Shown here piece after piece: positions 31,546 through 44,074 of a DNA stretch of 64,000 bases; position 1 is the first letter of the stretch, and every line of letters begins with the position of its first letter. Under the pieces are notes generated by a model. The model was given only the letters and a program-made list of their open reading frames with translations, ran no database searches and was not told the origin of the DNA. A program made the translations under genes and the position numbers. The stretch lies in the NCBI GenBank assembly GCA_030789695.1, contig CM061141.1, forward strand, positions 273,265,655 through 273,329,654. Direction: 5' to 3'. The stretch comes from Scilla litardierei (taxonomy: Eukaryota > Streptophyta > Magnoliopsida > Asparagales > Asparagaceae).

Positions 31546-33672
31546 TTGTTCAACGGTACCAACTACGGGTACTGGAAATGCCGGATGGAAACTTTCCTCC
31601 GGAGTGCTTCATTGTGGAGAGCCACGTTGACGGAGTACGTCGAGCCCGAAGAAGAAGATTTCGCGAAGTGGACTACCGCGGAGGTCGCCGCGGAGGTAAG
31701 CAATGCCAAGGCAATGAACGCCTTGCAATGTGCTTTGGATCCCGAGGACTTCAATAAGATATGCACATGTAAGAGTGCATATCAAATCTGGAACTCCCTC
31801 CTCATCTTGCATGAAGGAACGAGTAGGGTAAGAGACTCCAAACTCGTTGTTGATAAAGATTACGAGTTATTTCATATGCAACAGGGTGAGAAGATGAAGG
31901 AGTACTATGCTTGCTTCGTCGACATCACCAACAAGTTGAAGGCTCTTGGAAAGACCTACACCCAAAAGGAGAAAGTCTCAAAGATAATTGACGGACTTCC
32001 TTCTTGTTGGGAAAAGCGTACCTTCGCCATCGAGGAAGGTAATGACATGAGTAAGTATACCGTTATTCAACTAATGGGTACCTTGATGTCTTATGAGGTA
32101 CGCAAGGATAGCAAACTAAAGTTGCAGGACAAGATGAAGTCCTACTTGAAGCAAGACGAGCCAAAGAAAAAGGCGATTGCGTTCAAGGCTGCTCCATCCA
32201 TATCTACATCTACCGATGATGAAGAATCAGAAGAAGAGTTGGACTTGGAATCCATTGCCATCATGGCAAAGAAGTTCAACCGGTTCTTCCAGAAAGGTAA
32301 TTTTAAGAACAAGTCTAAATTTAGTTCTTCTAACGCCTCCGCTCCTTTGTGTTTCAAATGCAACAAGCTAGGACACATGAAAGCGGATTGTCCTCAAAAC
32401 AAACACAAGGAGAAGTGGAAGGCGCCAAAGTTCGACAAGTCAAAGAAGTACAAGAAAGGGTACAAGAAAGGACTTGTCTGGACATTCATCGACTCCGAGG
32501 ACTCGTCAAGTGGAGAGTCAGATGATGAACAAGTGGAGCAAGCACACATGTGCTTTATGGCTAGAGAGGAGCATGATCAAGAGTCATCCTCCGATGATAG
32601 CGAGGATGAAGGCGATGAGGTAACAATGGACGATCTTAGATTAGCTAATGAGCAAATTTGGTCTAAATATTCTAAACTAGTAAATAGATATACTAAAACC
32701 AAAGATGAGTTAGTTAGTCTCCAAACCTCGCCTAAACCTATCGTCATCAACAACGACACCGTTGTTGAAGACTTGAGAAATGAGATTGTAAATCTCAAAT
32801 CTCAACTTGAGCATGTTCACATTGAGGATTCGGAGGAACACAAGATAGCGGATTTGACTTCTCAAAACTCAACTTTGAGTATTGAGAATGAGAATCTCAA
32901 ATCTCGTGTTTATGTGCTCACATCGCAAGTATCCACTTTGGATGCTTCTATGCGTTCTCTCACCGAGAAATATGAGTGCACATTAGGCCAAATTAATAAA
33001 TTCAATAAGGGTAAGGATCATTTGGATAAAATCCTAAATGACTTACTTCCGGCCAATCACCACATTGGCTTGGGGTATAAGATGGGAAATTCCTCCAAAT
33101 CGTCTACTACCTTTGTTAGGCCAACTTCTGATGCCTCGACGAGTGGGAGCAAACACTCTATTGGTAGTTCATCTACCAATGGTGCTTCCACTTCGTACAC
33201 ACCCTTGTTTGGAAAGAAACACACTTTGGGTGGACCTCCAAAGAAGGGTCATGCATTTATGTACGCTAATACCATGCCACGTAGGAACACACATCCTACT
33301 CCACATGTTCACACATATGATGATTTTTATGCACCATATCCACGGGCACGTGCACACCAAGTGAGACACCCTCACGCACGTGTTCCTCCACATGCATATG
33401 TTCACCCACACCATCATATGAACAATTTTCATCATGCACCATTTCATCATGTGCCATATGCCTATCCACGACATGCATCACGTAGAAATCAACAACGCAT
33501 GCATGCTTCCAATAGGAATAGGGCTCCCAAAATCTTCACTATTTGGAGCCCGAAGGACACAAATATGCATGAAAAACAAGTTTACATGAATTCTTATTTC
33601 ATGAATGTAGTGCATAAAGATGATTATGTGAGGAAGTCTAAGTCCAATTGGACTTGGCTTCCAAAGGTCTAA
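31546..33672 (+). pseudogene. Sirevirus-type Gag, main part (element E)
   Basis: 708 codons, open and ending taa at 33670-33672; with the 37 codons at 22136 this Gag would have about 745 residues, long for copia and usual for Sireviruses. Gag core: PLFNGTNYGYWKCRM, then IIDGLPSCWE and LMGTLMSYEV (about 31550-32110). CCHC knuckle CFKCNKLGHMKADC at about 32350-32391. An acidic serine-rich segment and a long coiled-coil region follow (about 32620-33010; ENENLKSRVYVLTSQVS). The tail is a histidine/tyrosine-rich low-complexity stretch at about 33290-33480, then the family's WTWLPKV end. Broken only by the F insertion. Confidence 0.92.
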
Positions 33673-33724
33673 TCTTTAGGACCCAATGACCTTGGGTACC
33701 ATGGAATGATATGTTTATCTTTAG

Positions 33725-36700
33725 GTACTCAAGAAAAGGAAACGGAGCAACAAATCCAAATTTAGCTCCAAGAATAATTGGATACTCGATAGCGGGTGTT
33801 CAAAACACATGACGGGTGATGCTCAATTGCTCTCCGGAGTGGTGCCCATTGCAAATGGGAACCGGGTAGTCTTTGGAGGCAACGAGAGCAGAACCATCAT
33901 ATGTGTTGGTAAAGTAGGTAATCCTTCTAAACCACTAATAAGTGATGTTTACTTTGTTAAAGGATTAAACCACAATCTTATTTCAATAAGCCAACTTTGT
34001 GACAAAGGTTACAAAGTTAGCTTTGCGAAAGGAATGTGCCATATTTTGAATAAAAATACTAATGATGTATTATTCTCTGGCACACGCCATAAGGATATCT
34101 ATATATTAGATCTTCCAAAATCACATGAACAATGTCTCAGTGCCAACACGAGTGAACAACACTTATGGCATCGACGTTTTGGTCATGTGAACTTTGGAAC
34201 ACTTTTTAAGCTTTCCAAGTTAAATTCTATTAAAGGATTTCCTAAGCTTGTCTTCCAAAAGAAAAGCTTTTGTGACTCGTGTCAATGAGGCAAGCTTCCA
34301 AAATCGTCTTTTAAACCTAAGAAAAGCATTTCATCTAAGCGGCCTCTAGAGCTTTTACGTCTAGATCTTTTTGGGCCAACTAGAGTTGCTTCTTTAGGAA
34401 ATGCACGATATGGACTTGTCATCGTTGATGACTTTTCTAGATTTACTTGGGTATTTTCCTTAAGTAATAAAAATGATGCTTTTGAAAACTTCACAATTTT
34501 TGTTAAGAAAGTACAAAATCTCATTGGAACCACCATTGTCACTATTCGTAGTGATCATGGAGGGGAATTTGAGAATGAGTCTTTCTCAAATTTTTGTGAT
34601 GAAGTTAGTATTACTCACACCTTTTCTTTCCCTTGTGCACCTCCTCAAAATGGTGTAGTTGAGAAGAAGAATAGGACGCTAGTGGAATGTGCTGGCACTA
34701 TGCTTGATGATAGCCAACTTGGCCATCAATTTTGGGCGGAAGCGGTACATACCGCTTGCTATGTGTTTAATAGGATACTTTTGAGGCCCGACACCAAACA
34801 AACTTGTTATGAATTATTGATTGGTAAATTGCCTCAAGTTAAACATTTTCGAGTTTTCGGCGCAAAATGTTTTATTAAAAACATGTATGGTAGTTTGGAC
34901 AAATTTGATCCAAGATCCGATGAGTGGATATTTGTTGGATATTCCTCCCGTAGCAAAGCCTACCGGATATACAACAAACGAACCTCAACGATCGAGGAAT
35001 CTCTTTATGTTTCATTTAATGAAGGTTTTGTCCCAACTAGAATTACTAATGATGATGACTCCATGGATGTCTTATGTGATTCTATTGGTAATTCTAATTC
35101 TATTGATTGTATTGATACTAACCCAACTAATGAATCTTTTGAGAATGTTCCTAGTGATCAGGGAATTCCCAAACGGCTTCATACAGTTCGTGACCATCCC
35201 CATGAGCAAGTCATTGGCAACATCCTTGATAGTGTCAAGACGAGATCTCAAGTCAACTACTTCGCTTATTGTGCCTTTGCCTCCTCGATAGAGCCAAAGA
35301 ATATTAATGAAGCGTGCGAAGATAGTGCTTGGATCTTAGCCATGGAGGAAGAACTCATTCAATTCGAGAGGAATGAGGTTTGGGAGCTTGTTCCATTGCC
35401 TTCGAAGAACCACACCGTTATAGGAACGAAGTGGATTTTCAAGAACAAGACCGACGAAAATCAAATCGTCGTCCGGAACAAAGCTTGGTTAGTAGCTCAA
35501 GGCTACCGACAAGAGGAATGTATTGATTTCGAAGAATCCTTTGCTCCGGTAGCTAGATTAGAATCTATTAGATTATTGTTATCTTTTGCATGCCATAAAG
35601 ATTTTAAACTCTTTCAAATGGATGTAAAAAGTGTGTTTTTAAATGGAGATGTCGTTGAGGAAGTTTACGTTTCTCAACCTCCGGGTTTTATAAATGAAAA
35701 ATTTCCAAATCAAGTTTTCAAACTTAAGAAAGCACTTTACGGTTTGAGACAAGCTCCTCGAGCTTGGTATGATCGTCTAAAGAATTTTCTTTTGGATTTG
35801 GGTTTTAAATTGGGAGAAGTTGATTCTACATTATTTGTTAAGTATTCGAATAATGATATTATTTTAGTTCAAATTTACGTTGATGATATCATTTTCGGTG
35901 CTACTAACTTCACTCTTTGCGAAGAGCTTTCTAATGTGATGAAGGATCAATTTGAGATGAGCCACATGGGTGAGCTCAAATATTTCTTAGGTCTCCAAAT
36001 TCTCCAAATGAACGATGCAATCTTCATCCACCAAACCAAGTACACGGTGGAGTTGCTAAAGCGATTTGGAATGGAGAATGCTTCCGGGAAGAAGACTCCA
36101 ATGAGCACGACTACACATCTTGATAAAGATACGGCGGCAAAGATGTAGACATTCGTCTATATCAAGGTATGATAGGTAGTTTATTATATCTTACCGCAAG
36201 TCGGCCCGATATTATGTTTGCCGTATGTGTATGTGCTCGTTATCAGTCTCAACCTAAGGAATCTCACTTAGTAGCGGTAAAACGTATTTTCCGTTATTTA
36301 AGTTACACACTCAACTTTGGATTACTTTATCCAAAGTCTAGCACATATGAGTTAATCTCATATAGTGACGTAGATTATGCGGGATGCAAATCCGACAGGA
36401 AAAGTACTAGTGGCACTTGCCATTTTATAGGAAATTCTCTTGTCTCTTGGTTTTCCCAGAAGCAGAATTCTGTATCACTTTCAACCACCGAGGCGGAATA
36501 TATTGCCGCCGGTGCTACGTGTGCTCAGGTTCTTTGGATGAGACACACTCTTAAAGACTTTGGTATAAACTGTGATACTTGCCCTATCATGGTGGACAAC
36601 CAAAGTGCAATATGTCTCTCTAAGAATCCGGTACACCATTCCCGTTCTAAACACATAGATGTCCGTCACCATTTCTTAGATGATCATGTTGCTAAAAAGG

Positions 36701-36826
36701 ACATCATATTAGTGTACGTTGAAACCCAGAAGTAAATCGCCGATATTTCACGAAACCACTCAAGGAAGACTCCTTTGTGCGGTTACGTCGAGAATTGGGG
36801 ATTATGGGTGAATCCGAGATTTAGGA
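33725..36826 (+). pseudogene. Pol polyprotein, element E
   Basis: Opens at 33725 in a frame different from gag. Order: protease (WILDSGCSKHMTG, about 33779), integrase zinc region (HLWHRRFGHVNFG ... CDSC), DDE residues in [18 protein letters not shown] and [10 protein letters not shown], the signature [19 protein letters not shown], reverse transcriptase ([27 protein letters not shown], catalytic YVDD in [10 protein letters not shown] near 35875), and RNase H (SDVDYAGCKSDRKSTSG, STTEAEYIAAG). Defects: tga at 34286-34288, a frameshift near 36140, taa at 36733-36735 where element A has glutamine, and a one-base loss near 36750. The last reading ends at about 36826. Confidence 0.94.
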
Positions 36827-37070
36827 TTCATATTTTTCAATAATCTTGCATGCTATTAAATTTCGTTATATATGCTCATGCTAGATTAATTGAGATTTTC
36901 TGGATTTATGTTTGAATTTTTGGAATTTATGCTCGAAATATTCATGAACGTCGTATTTTAAGATTTTCGATGTTTTGTGGGGTAATATAATGATATATGA
37001 GAGTATTTCGATGTTTCGTCCAAGTGCGATTAGGAGAGAACTCAAAATTTCTAATTTTCAAATTTTTGTA
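36827..37070 (+). other. Post-pol spacer, element E
   Basis: Non-coding, colinear with 1620-1850 of element A. No ORF. Confidence 0.6.
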
Positions 37071-37074
37071 CTCT

Positions 37075-37350
37075 CTTAGTCGGTCCAAGTTCATTGGCCG
37101 ACCGACTAGATGCAGTTCTAGTCGGTCAGTGAATGAACTCAGACCGACTAACTGAAGCCCTAATTTTGGCCTCAGTTACTGTTTGCACTTAGTCGGTTCA
37201 AGCTCATTGGCCGACCGACTAGATCGTCATCTAGTCGGTCAGCACTTGAACTGTGACCGACTAATTGCACAGGGACTGTTGCGTCTTTTCGCATTCCAAG
37301 TCGATTTAATCAGCCCCGCACCGACTAGAATCTATTCTAGTCGATGCGAA
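37075..37350 (+). promoter_or_regulatory. Internal palindromic array, element E
   Basis: Pairs of tagtcggtc and gaccgacta plus ctagaatctattctag-type dyads, each pair preceded by actgtttgca. Same words as in the LTR array; same place as in element A. The array ends 250 bp before the env-position ATG at 37600. Confidence 0.65.
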
Positions 37351-37599
37351 AAACTCTCCCAGCTCAAAAACCCCTCGTCTTCCTCCTCTCCTCCGCCGTC
37401 GATCGTCGATTTCCGGCCATCTCCGGCCATCTCCTCCATCGCAGATCTCTCCCTCTCCTCCTGTCGACCTAGGTATCCTATCTCTCTCTCGTTTTAGGGT
37501 TAGATCTCCTTCGATTTCAGCGTTTCTAGGGTTTGTGTTAGGGTTTCTATTCCTAGTTCGATCTCGTGCGTCGTTGATTGCGTGTGTCTCGTCTCGATT

Positions 37600-39174
37600 A
37601 TGGCGAAGACACGCATCCCGATCGAACCCTCTCGTCCTTCACCCATGACTGTAGAGTCGCCTCCTACGGACCCCCCGCAACCCAAACGAACTCCTCCCAA
37701 GCGCCGAGCCAAATCCACCCATCCCTCGTCTTCTTCGCCTCCTCTTAAGAAGAAGAGGACGACGACCGCCAAGCCTAGATCTCAGCCCAAGCCTAGGAAA
37801 GAGCCCGTGTCTCCTGCCTCATTTCGTGCTCCCACTCCTCCCGATGACTCCGACACTGAGTATATTCCCGAGTCCGAGCCTACCGCTAGGGATCCTACAC
37901 CTCCTCCACGATCTAGCTCACGTCCATCTAAGGGGAAGGCTCCCATGCCAGTGGACGGTGTAGATATATCGTTGTGTCGTGATGAACCTATGTGTCTCGT
38001 GGCTTACAACCGTATTGAGCACTGTCCTCTGTTATTGGAGCACTTCGTTCAGTTCTCCGATTTCCCTCACCTAGCCGATCTTCTTTCATACAACGGTCTT
38101 CTTGATTATCTTCGCCATGACCCTAATGCAAACCCACACCCGTACCCCCGTCTAGTCAAGCTATTTTATGCGAACTGTGTTCGGGGTCAGTATGACGAGA
38201 CCTATTCCATTGAGACGACTGTCTTGGGGACACCGATTGTCCTCACGGCAGAAATCTTAGGGGATTTGATTGGTGTCTCCTCATCTGGCCTCCTTCCTGT
38301 CGATATCTCTGTCGATGACACTTCTGACCTTGACCAGGCCATGCTCTCTGAGATTTTCCATGTGATCCCTCCCGCCATGATTGGCGTCCCATCCAAATCT
38401 TTCAAGCCCAACGCTTGGGTCTTGAATCTTATCCTGAAGTCGTGCCTCCTTCCGAAGTACGGCTCATCGAGCTTGCCTTCCCAGCCATTTCTTAAGCTGA
38501 TCTACGCTCTCTTCATGGGGAGCGAGATCAATTGGGCTAGGATTATTCTTGATAAGATGGATTCCTTCGAGTGTATTAGGAAATCCACAAAATCTGCTTA
38601 CATCCCCTACCCTTGCCTTCTGACCCTCGTCTTCCGTCACTTCAAGGTCCCTCTCCCTCCTGATGACGAGCGTCCCCTTGGTCCTCCTCTGAATGCGACG
38701 GCCGTCAAGAAGTCTCTTGCGGTGCTTCGTCACGTTCAGAAGACGACCCCTTCAGCTTCTGCTTCAGCTTCTGCTTCTGCTTCTGCTCCTCCTCCTGCTT
38801 CTACTCTCGCTGAGCTTGCACGTTCGTTGAGATGTGTGGAGTCTCGTTGTGCTCGTTCTGAGGCGATGCTAGCTCGCATCTGCTCTCACTTGGGCATTGA
38901 GGTTCCTCCGTCTGTTTCTGACGATGAGGAGATGGATGAGGATGAGCTCCAGGAGCTCGTTGGATCTGCTGCTCGTGCCACTGAGGGTACGTCTGCTCAT
39001 GCTGCTGCTACGTCTGCTGGTGCTCCCGAGAGCACACCTGCTGCCACCATTCCTCCGGTGGATTCTTCATCTGGTGCTCCCGAGGCCACTCCCGTAGCGA
39101 CTCTACCTTCTGTGGACACTCATGCTGACCCAGTGACCACCACCCCCATCTGCAGAGCCTGCTGCTGCTGCTGA
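37600..39174 (+). CDS. Env-position ORF (plant transposon-protein-like), element E
   Basis: Open for 524 codons from ATG 37600 (MAKTRIPIEPS); an in-frame ATG lies 18 bp upstream, but the homologous copy in element A starts at this one. Basic proline-rich N-terminus (KKKR near residue 50) that could act as a nuclear signal, then a globular region of about 270 residues (DISLCRDEPMCL, PHPYPRLVKLFYAN, VLTAEILGDLIGVSSSG, GSEINWARIILDKMDSFEC), an Ala-Ser repeat, and an acidic threonine/alanine-rich tail. The globular part recalls the 'putative plant transposon protein' domain (PF20167). No signal peptide or clear membrane segment, so calling it an envelope rests on position only. The C-terminal residues may be altered by a late frameshift relative to element A. 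Confidence 0.7.
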   Translation: MAKTRIPIEPSRPSPMTVESPPTDPPQPKRTPPKRRAKSTHPSSSSPPLKKKRTTTAKPRSQPKPRKEPVSPASFRAPTPPDDSDTEYIPESEPTARDPTPPPRSSSRPSKGKAPMPVDGVDISLCRDEPMCLVAYNRIEHCPLLLEHFVQFSDFPHLADLLSYNGLLDYLRHDPNANPHPYPRLVKLFYANCVRGQYDETYSIETTVLGTPIVLTAEILGDLIGVSSSGLLPVDISVDDTSDLDQAMLSEIFHVIPPAMIGVPSKSFKPNAWVLNLILKSCLLPKYGSSSLPSQPFLKLIYALFMGSEINWARIILDKMDSFECIRKSTKSAYIPYPCLLTLVFRHFKVPLPPDDERPLGPPLNATAVKKSLAVLRHVQKTTPSASASASASASAPPPASTLAELARSLRCVESRCARSEAMLARICSHLGIEVPPSVSDDEEMDEDELQELVGSAARATEGTSAHAAATSAGAPESTPAATIPPVDSSSGAPEATPVATLPSVDTHADPVTTTPICRACCCC

Positions 39175-39455
39175 CCCTGCCTCTGCCTCCTGAGCTTGCT
39201 TGGAGGACTCTCCCGATGCACTTTGGATGATATATCTTGTAGTGAGAGTGTGGGGTAGGATAGTCTAGGTGGTTATGATTTTTGATGTATTTTGGATGTT
39301 TTCATGATGTATTTTGATGTATACATGTTTTGATGATACACTTGTGATGTATGCTCTTTTTGATGTCCGTCGTGACATTTGTTGTATGATGTGCCCCGAT
39401 CTGAGGATCGTTTATATTATGTATGCTGTCAGATGTATCCACTTTGATTATATAT
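39175..39455 (+). other. 3' spacer of element E, left of J
   Basis: gatgtattttgatgta-rich non-coding DNA matching element A. Interrupted at 39455 by CACTA element J. Confidence 0.6.
39453..39455 (+). repeat. Left 3-bp target-site duplication of element J (tat)
   Basis: tat before the terminal CACTACTACAGA; tat again at 46994-46996. Three-base TSDs are the rule for CACTA elements. Confidence 0.85.
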
Positions 39456-39486
39456 CACTACTACAGATTTGGGCTTGGGTAACGCC

Positions 39487-39670
39487 ACTTAGATAGCGCT
39501 TTTAAAAAGCGTTATCTAAGTGAGCTCTTGTATAGCGCTTCTGCACTTTTAGAAAATAAAAATAATCAAAATTAAGATAAAAATCACTTAGATAGCGCTT
39601 TTTGTTAAAGCGCTATCCAAGTAATACCTTGTATAGCACTTTTTGTTAGCGCTATAGTGATAAACGTTAC
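39487..39670 (+). repeat. Left subterminal repeats of element J
   Basis: Several copies of agatagcgctt / aagcgttatct / gcgctatccaag within 200 bp of the end, as direct and inverted words. In CACTA elements such motifs bind the TNPA-type protein during excision. Confidence 0.8.
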
Positions 39671-39849
39671 TTAAGCCGCTTAAACAAAAAAATCTTTCCC
39701 GAGCCCCAACCCTTCCCATCTGGCGGCGGTTCTAAAATTTTCCCCCCATCGGTTTTGAGGGCCGATGAAATTTCCCCCCTCTTTTGTGTGGAGGGGGGGT
39801 GAGCTTCAGGGGTGGGGCGAGCGAGGTTGTGATTCCCCCCCTTTTCATC

Positions 39850-39867
39850 CTCTCTCTCTCTCTCTCT
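39850..39867 (+). repeat. (CT)9 microsatellite
   Basis: Lies in the presumed 5' untranslated region carried with the ECA fragment; such tracts are common in plant leaders. Confidence 0.85.
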
Positions 39868-39993
39868 TCGAGAACCTGAAACAGACACTGAGTGAGCGAA
39901 TGATGGAAGCAGTCGCGGGCGACGAGAACTATGGGGCTTCCATCCGCCCTAATTCATCTATCCATCTATTTCTATCTCCATCGCCGTCAATTC

Positions 39994-40300
39994 ATGGATG
40001 ACGCTTACGCCAGATCCGTCTCCGAGGTGACCTAATCGCATAATCTCTTTCACTATATTTCTATCTCGTGTTTGATCGCTGATTAATGGACGTTCGTCTC
40101 TTTTGATTAGGTTTTGGAAACATTCGGCGTAGATCCGACCAAAGGCCTCACAGATTCACAGGTAGGGATTCGATGAGACGCGTTACTCTCTATATAATTC
40201 GTTTGCCGAATGCTTTTAAACTGATTTTCTTGCTTTACTTCTTGTTGTGTTTAATTGCAATTGCAGGTCAAGGAGAATGCAAGGATTTACGGCAAAAATG
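39994..40300 (+). pseudogene. Captured first exons of an ER/Golgi-type Ca2+ ATPase (ECA3-like)
   Basis: Three short exons with GT/AG borders: 39994-40026 (MDDAYARSVSE), 40111-40161 (VLETFGVDPTKGLTDSQ) and 40267-40300 (VKENARIYGKN). These match the N-terminus of plant P2A Ca2+ pumps of the ECA group, which load Ca2+ and Mn2+ into the endomembrane system; the ECA3 branch fits best from memory. The next exon is missing, so no pump domain remains. The leader with its CT tract seems to have been captured too, so the fragment may carry its own promoter. Confidence 0.8.
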
Positions 40301-41196
40301 GTACGCACTCGTGGAATTTTTTGATTCGGCTTAGTCAAAGTTTTTTATTTTTAGTATAGGTATGGATTACCCAAATGAAAAATGATTCTGGATCTCAGGC
40401 TGGGTGTTCATGATTATGGATACACACCCAGGTTTGCTAAACAACCTCTTCCTCTTAGAACAGGTTTGTAAAAGGTTTCTTATTTTCATTTTTAACTTGG
40501 TTTTAATAGAGATTTTTATAATAAAATGGTATACATCTTTTTTCATGATTCATTTGATTTTTCATATTTTTATGTAATAGACATTTAGTTTTAAATGTTT
40601 TTATGCATTTTTTGGAAATAGTTTTTTTACTTATTAATAGTAAATAGCTATAAGTTATTTAAATTATGAGGAATTAAAAAAATAATTATACACTTCTGTA
40701 TTTTTATGTGTCTTGCGAAACTTGAAGAATTTTAATTAGTGCCAATTAAAGAGGGGTCCACTGTAACTCCATCTACAAATTTGATTTGATATTGCTGATA
40801 TGTTGCTGATATGCACCGATATCGATCAATTCTTCATATCTTGATTTTGATTGTTAAAATGTTCCTGATATCTTGATTTTGATTGTTAAAACCTTTGTAG
40901 GGAATAACATGTAATTTCAATTTTTGGCAATTCAATCTCTGAATTAGTTAGTATAGTGGTATCAATTAGTTTTGGATGGTTTCAGCATGCTTCAAATCCG
41001 ATATGATACGAGTGATATGTCTTGGTGTTGGATAAGATTTCAAACCTTACTTTTTTCTGTATCTTTTCTATTTTAATTTTGGACAGAAGATGCAAGCAGA
41101 TTATGTTTGGGCACATTGTTTTAGGCTAGGCAAGGGGTTGCATTGTTGGCTTCTGTTTTTTGACATAAGTTATTTTTGCCAATCTCATGGTGACAG

Positions 41197-41433
41197 GGCG
41201 GTGATGGCCTCTTTAATGAAGTTTTAAATGGGCTTCTTTCTTCAAGGCATATGGATCCTTGTCCTCCTGCGCCTCCAGAATTCAATTCTGCTGGAGATGG
41301 AGACACACACAAAGTATGCTACAGTACAATTGGAAGTAGGGGTAGGGTCTCTATTGATGATTCAAATGACGGCGATGACCATGAACCTCTCCTTTCTTCT
41401 TCAAGTTTGTCTCTAAGTAATTGTTGGTGGTAG
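41197..41433 (+). pseudogene. Captured ceramide-kinase-like exon
   Basis: After a splice-acceptor-like tgacag, the reading GGDGLFNEVLNGLLSSRH is the diacylglycerol/sphingolipid kinase catalytic signature GGDG-x-FNEVLNG (ATP-binding loop), followed by a linker PCPPAPPEFNSAGDGDTHK and EPLLSSSS. This pattern fits plant ceramide kinase (ACD5-like). About 78 codons, ending at a tag where foreign sequence begins just before the RING exons. Not functional. Confidence 0.7.
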
Positions 41434-41451
41434 AGACAAACTTGTTCTTGG

Positions 41452-42174
41452 GAGGTTTCGGCTTCCATGATCAACACAGAGACATGAGACTGGACATAGA
41501 CAATATGACCTACGAGGTAAGACCGTGTACCTGTTGCATGATTATTTCTTGGTAGAAAACCCATTAAGGCTGTGTTTGGTTTGGGATAAAATAAAAAAAG
41601 GGAAAGAGATATTGAAAAGAAATGAAAGTAAAAGAAAATCAATTTTGATGTCCGACTATTGAAAAAGTCAAATAGCAAAATGCAAATCAGAACTATTGAG
41701 ACTTTTGAGATGTGTGTTCTAACTTAAGGTATCCTTATTTTGATAGGAACCCTTAGCCTTGGAGGAGAAAATGGGTATCGTGAGCACAGCCCTGTCTGAA
41801 GATGCACTGGGAAAATGTCTAAAGAGAAGCAGCTTCATGCCCGCCTGCCAATTTACTGGGATCACTGCTCACGAAGAAGATGATGTTAAATGCATCATAT
41901 GTCAGGTATGGTCTTTCGATTGATGAACCAAAGCCCGGAAAATATGACGAGTTAACACTTTTTACATTAGTCAATTTAGATCGATAACTTTCATTTCAAT
42001 AACTTCCACTTGATTTGGCGTTAGGAAGAGTATGTTGTTGGAGATGAAGTTGGGAAATTGGCATGCGGCCACCGTTACCATGTGGAATGCATTAGCCAAT
42101 GGCTCAGGCAGAAGAACTGGTGCCCCATCTGCAAGAGTTCAGCCGCACCTCATGCCGAAGAAACAAAAGGTTGA
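41452..42174 (+). pseudogene. Captured RING-H2 E3 ligase C-terminus (MBR/HIP-like)
   Basis: Three exons with intact splice sites: up to 41516 (GFHDQHRDMRLDIDNMTYE), 41747-41905 (EEKMGIVSTALSEDALGKCL ... DDVKCIICQ) and 42025-42174 (EEYVVGDEVGKLACGHRYHV ... NWCPICKSSA, then tga). All eight zinc ligands of a C3H2C3 RING-H2 finger are present: CIIC, C-x-H, H-x2-C and CPIC. The sequence fits plant MBR1/2 and HIP1-type ubiquitin ligases, which use the finger to recruit an E2 enzyme. The N-terminal substrate-binding part is missing. The reading is unbroken across the three exons, so a transcript could still encode a RING peptide. Confidence 0.85.
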
Positions 42175-42479
42175 CTTGAGATGGTGAGCAAGTCTAGGAC
42201 TCCTGGCATAGTCCCTGTGGAGTGCATTAAAATATATGTTAGTAGAATGTATCTGCTGAATAGAGAACTGGTATTTCTCTTCCATGATGTCTACCTTAGA
42301 GTGCATGGTGTACTCAGATTAATTGCCCGGAGGGTATTGCAGACAATCACTTTAAGCAGCTCTCAATGATACCGTGTATTGTTTGGATCCAACTACTGTC
42401 TGCCAAAACTATGTTATATTGTTGATGTATCATCATGGAAAGTTATTGTCACTCTTCTTGACCCCTTTCTTTTGTCCAG

Positions 42480-42672
42480 TTTCCTAAAAGAGGAATCTGA
42501 AAGGAAGGAACAACGAAAGATGGAGATGGGATGTCTATTTGATTCAATATCAGGTGAAGGGTTCTCGTCTAGAAAGAAAAGATCAAGGGATGGTAACATC
42601 AAGCCAACAGACTGGCGATTAGGAGCCAGGTTTCGAAGAATACCAGCACTTGAAAATATTGATGAAGACTAA
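42480..42672 (+). pseudogene. Unidentified captured exon
   Basis: After an acceptor-like ttttgtccag, an open stretch of 63 codons (SFLKEESERKEQRKMEMGCL ... RFRRIPALENIDED, then taa). Charged and apparently a C-terminus; I do not recognise the parent gene. Confidence 0.45.
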
Positions 42673-42674
42673 AT

Positions 42675-43899
<1,225 letters not shown>

Positions 43900-44074
43900 T
43901 AGTAATCATGGGTATATGTACTTCATTTAATCTTTTTACTTCTGTAAAAGAATACATTAATTTTTGCATGATGTTATTAGCAGAAGGATAATATTTTTCG
44001 TTGGTTGTAAGTAAGGCCTGCTTGACACTAAATTCAATTGACATGTATTGACTTTTGTCCTTTTGCTTTCTCAG

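Noticed and set aside
37600..39174. Calling the 3' ORF a true envelope glycoprotein
   Set aside because: No signal peptide, fusion peptide or clear membrane segment is visible; only the position downstream of pol matches.
39994..42174. A functional host gene (Ca2+ ATPase or RING ligase)
   Set aside because: Both are truncated, come from different genes and lie inside CACTA ends with a proper TSD.
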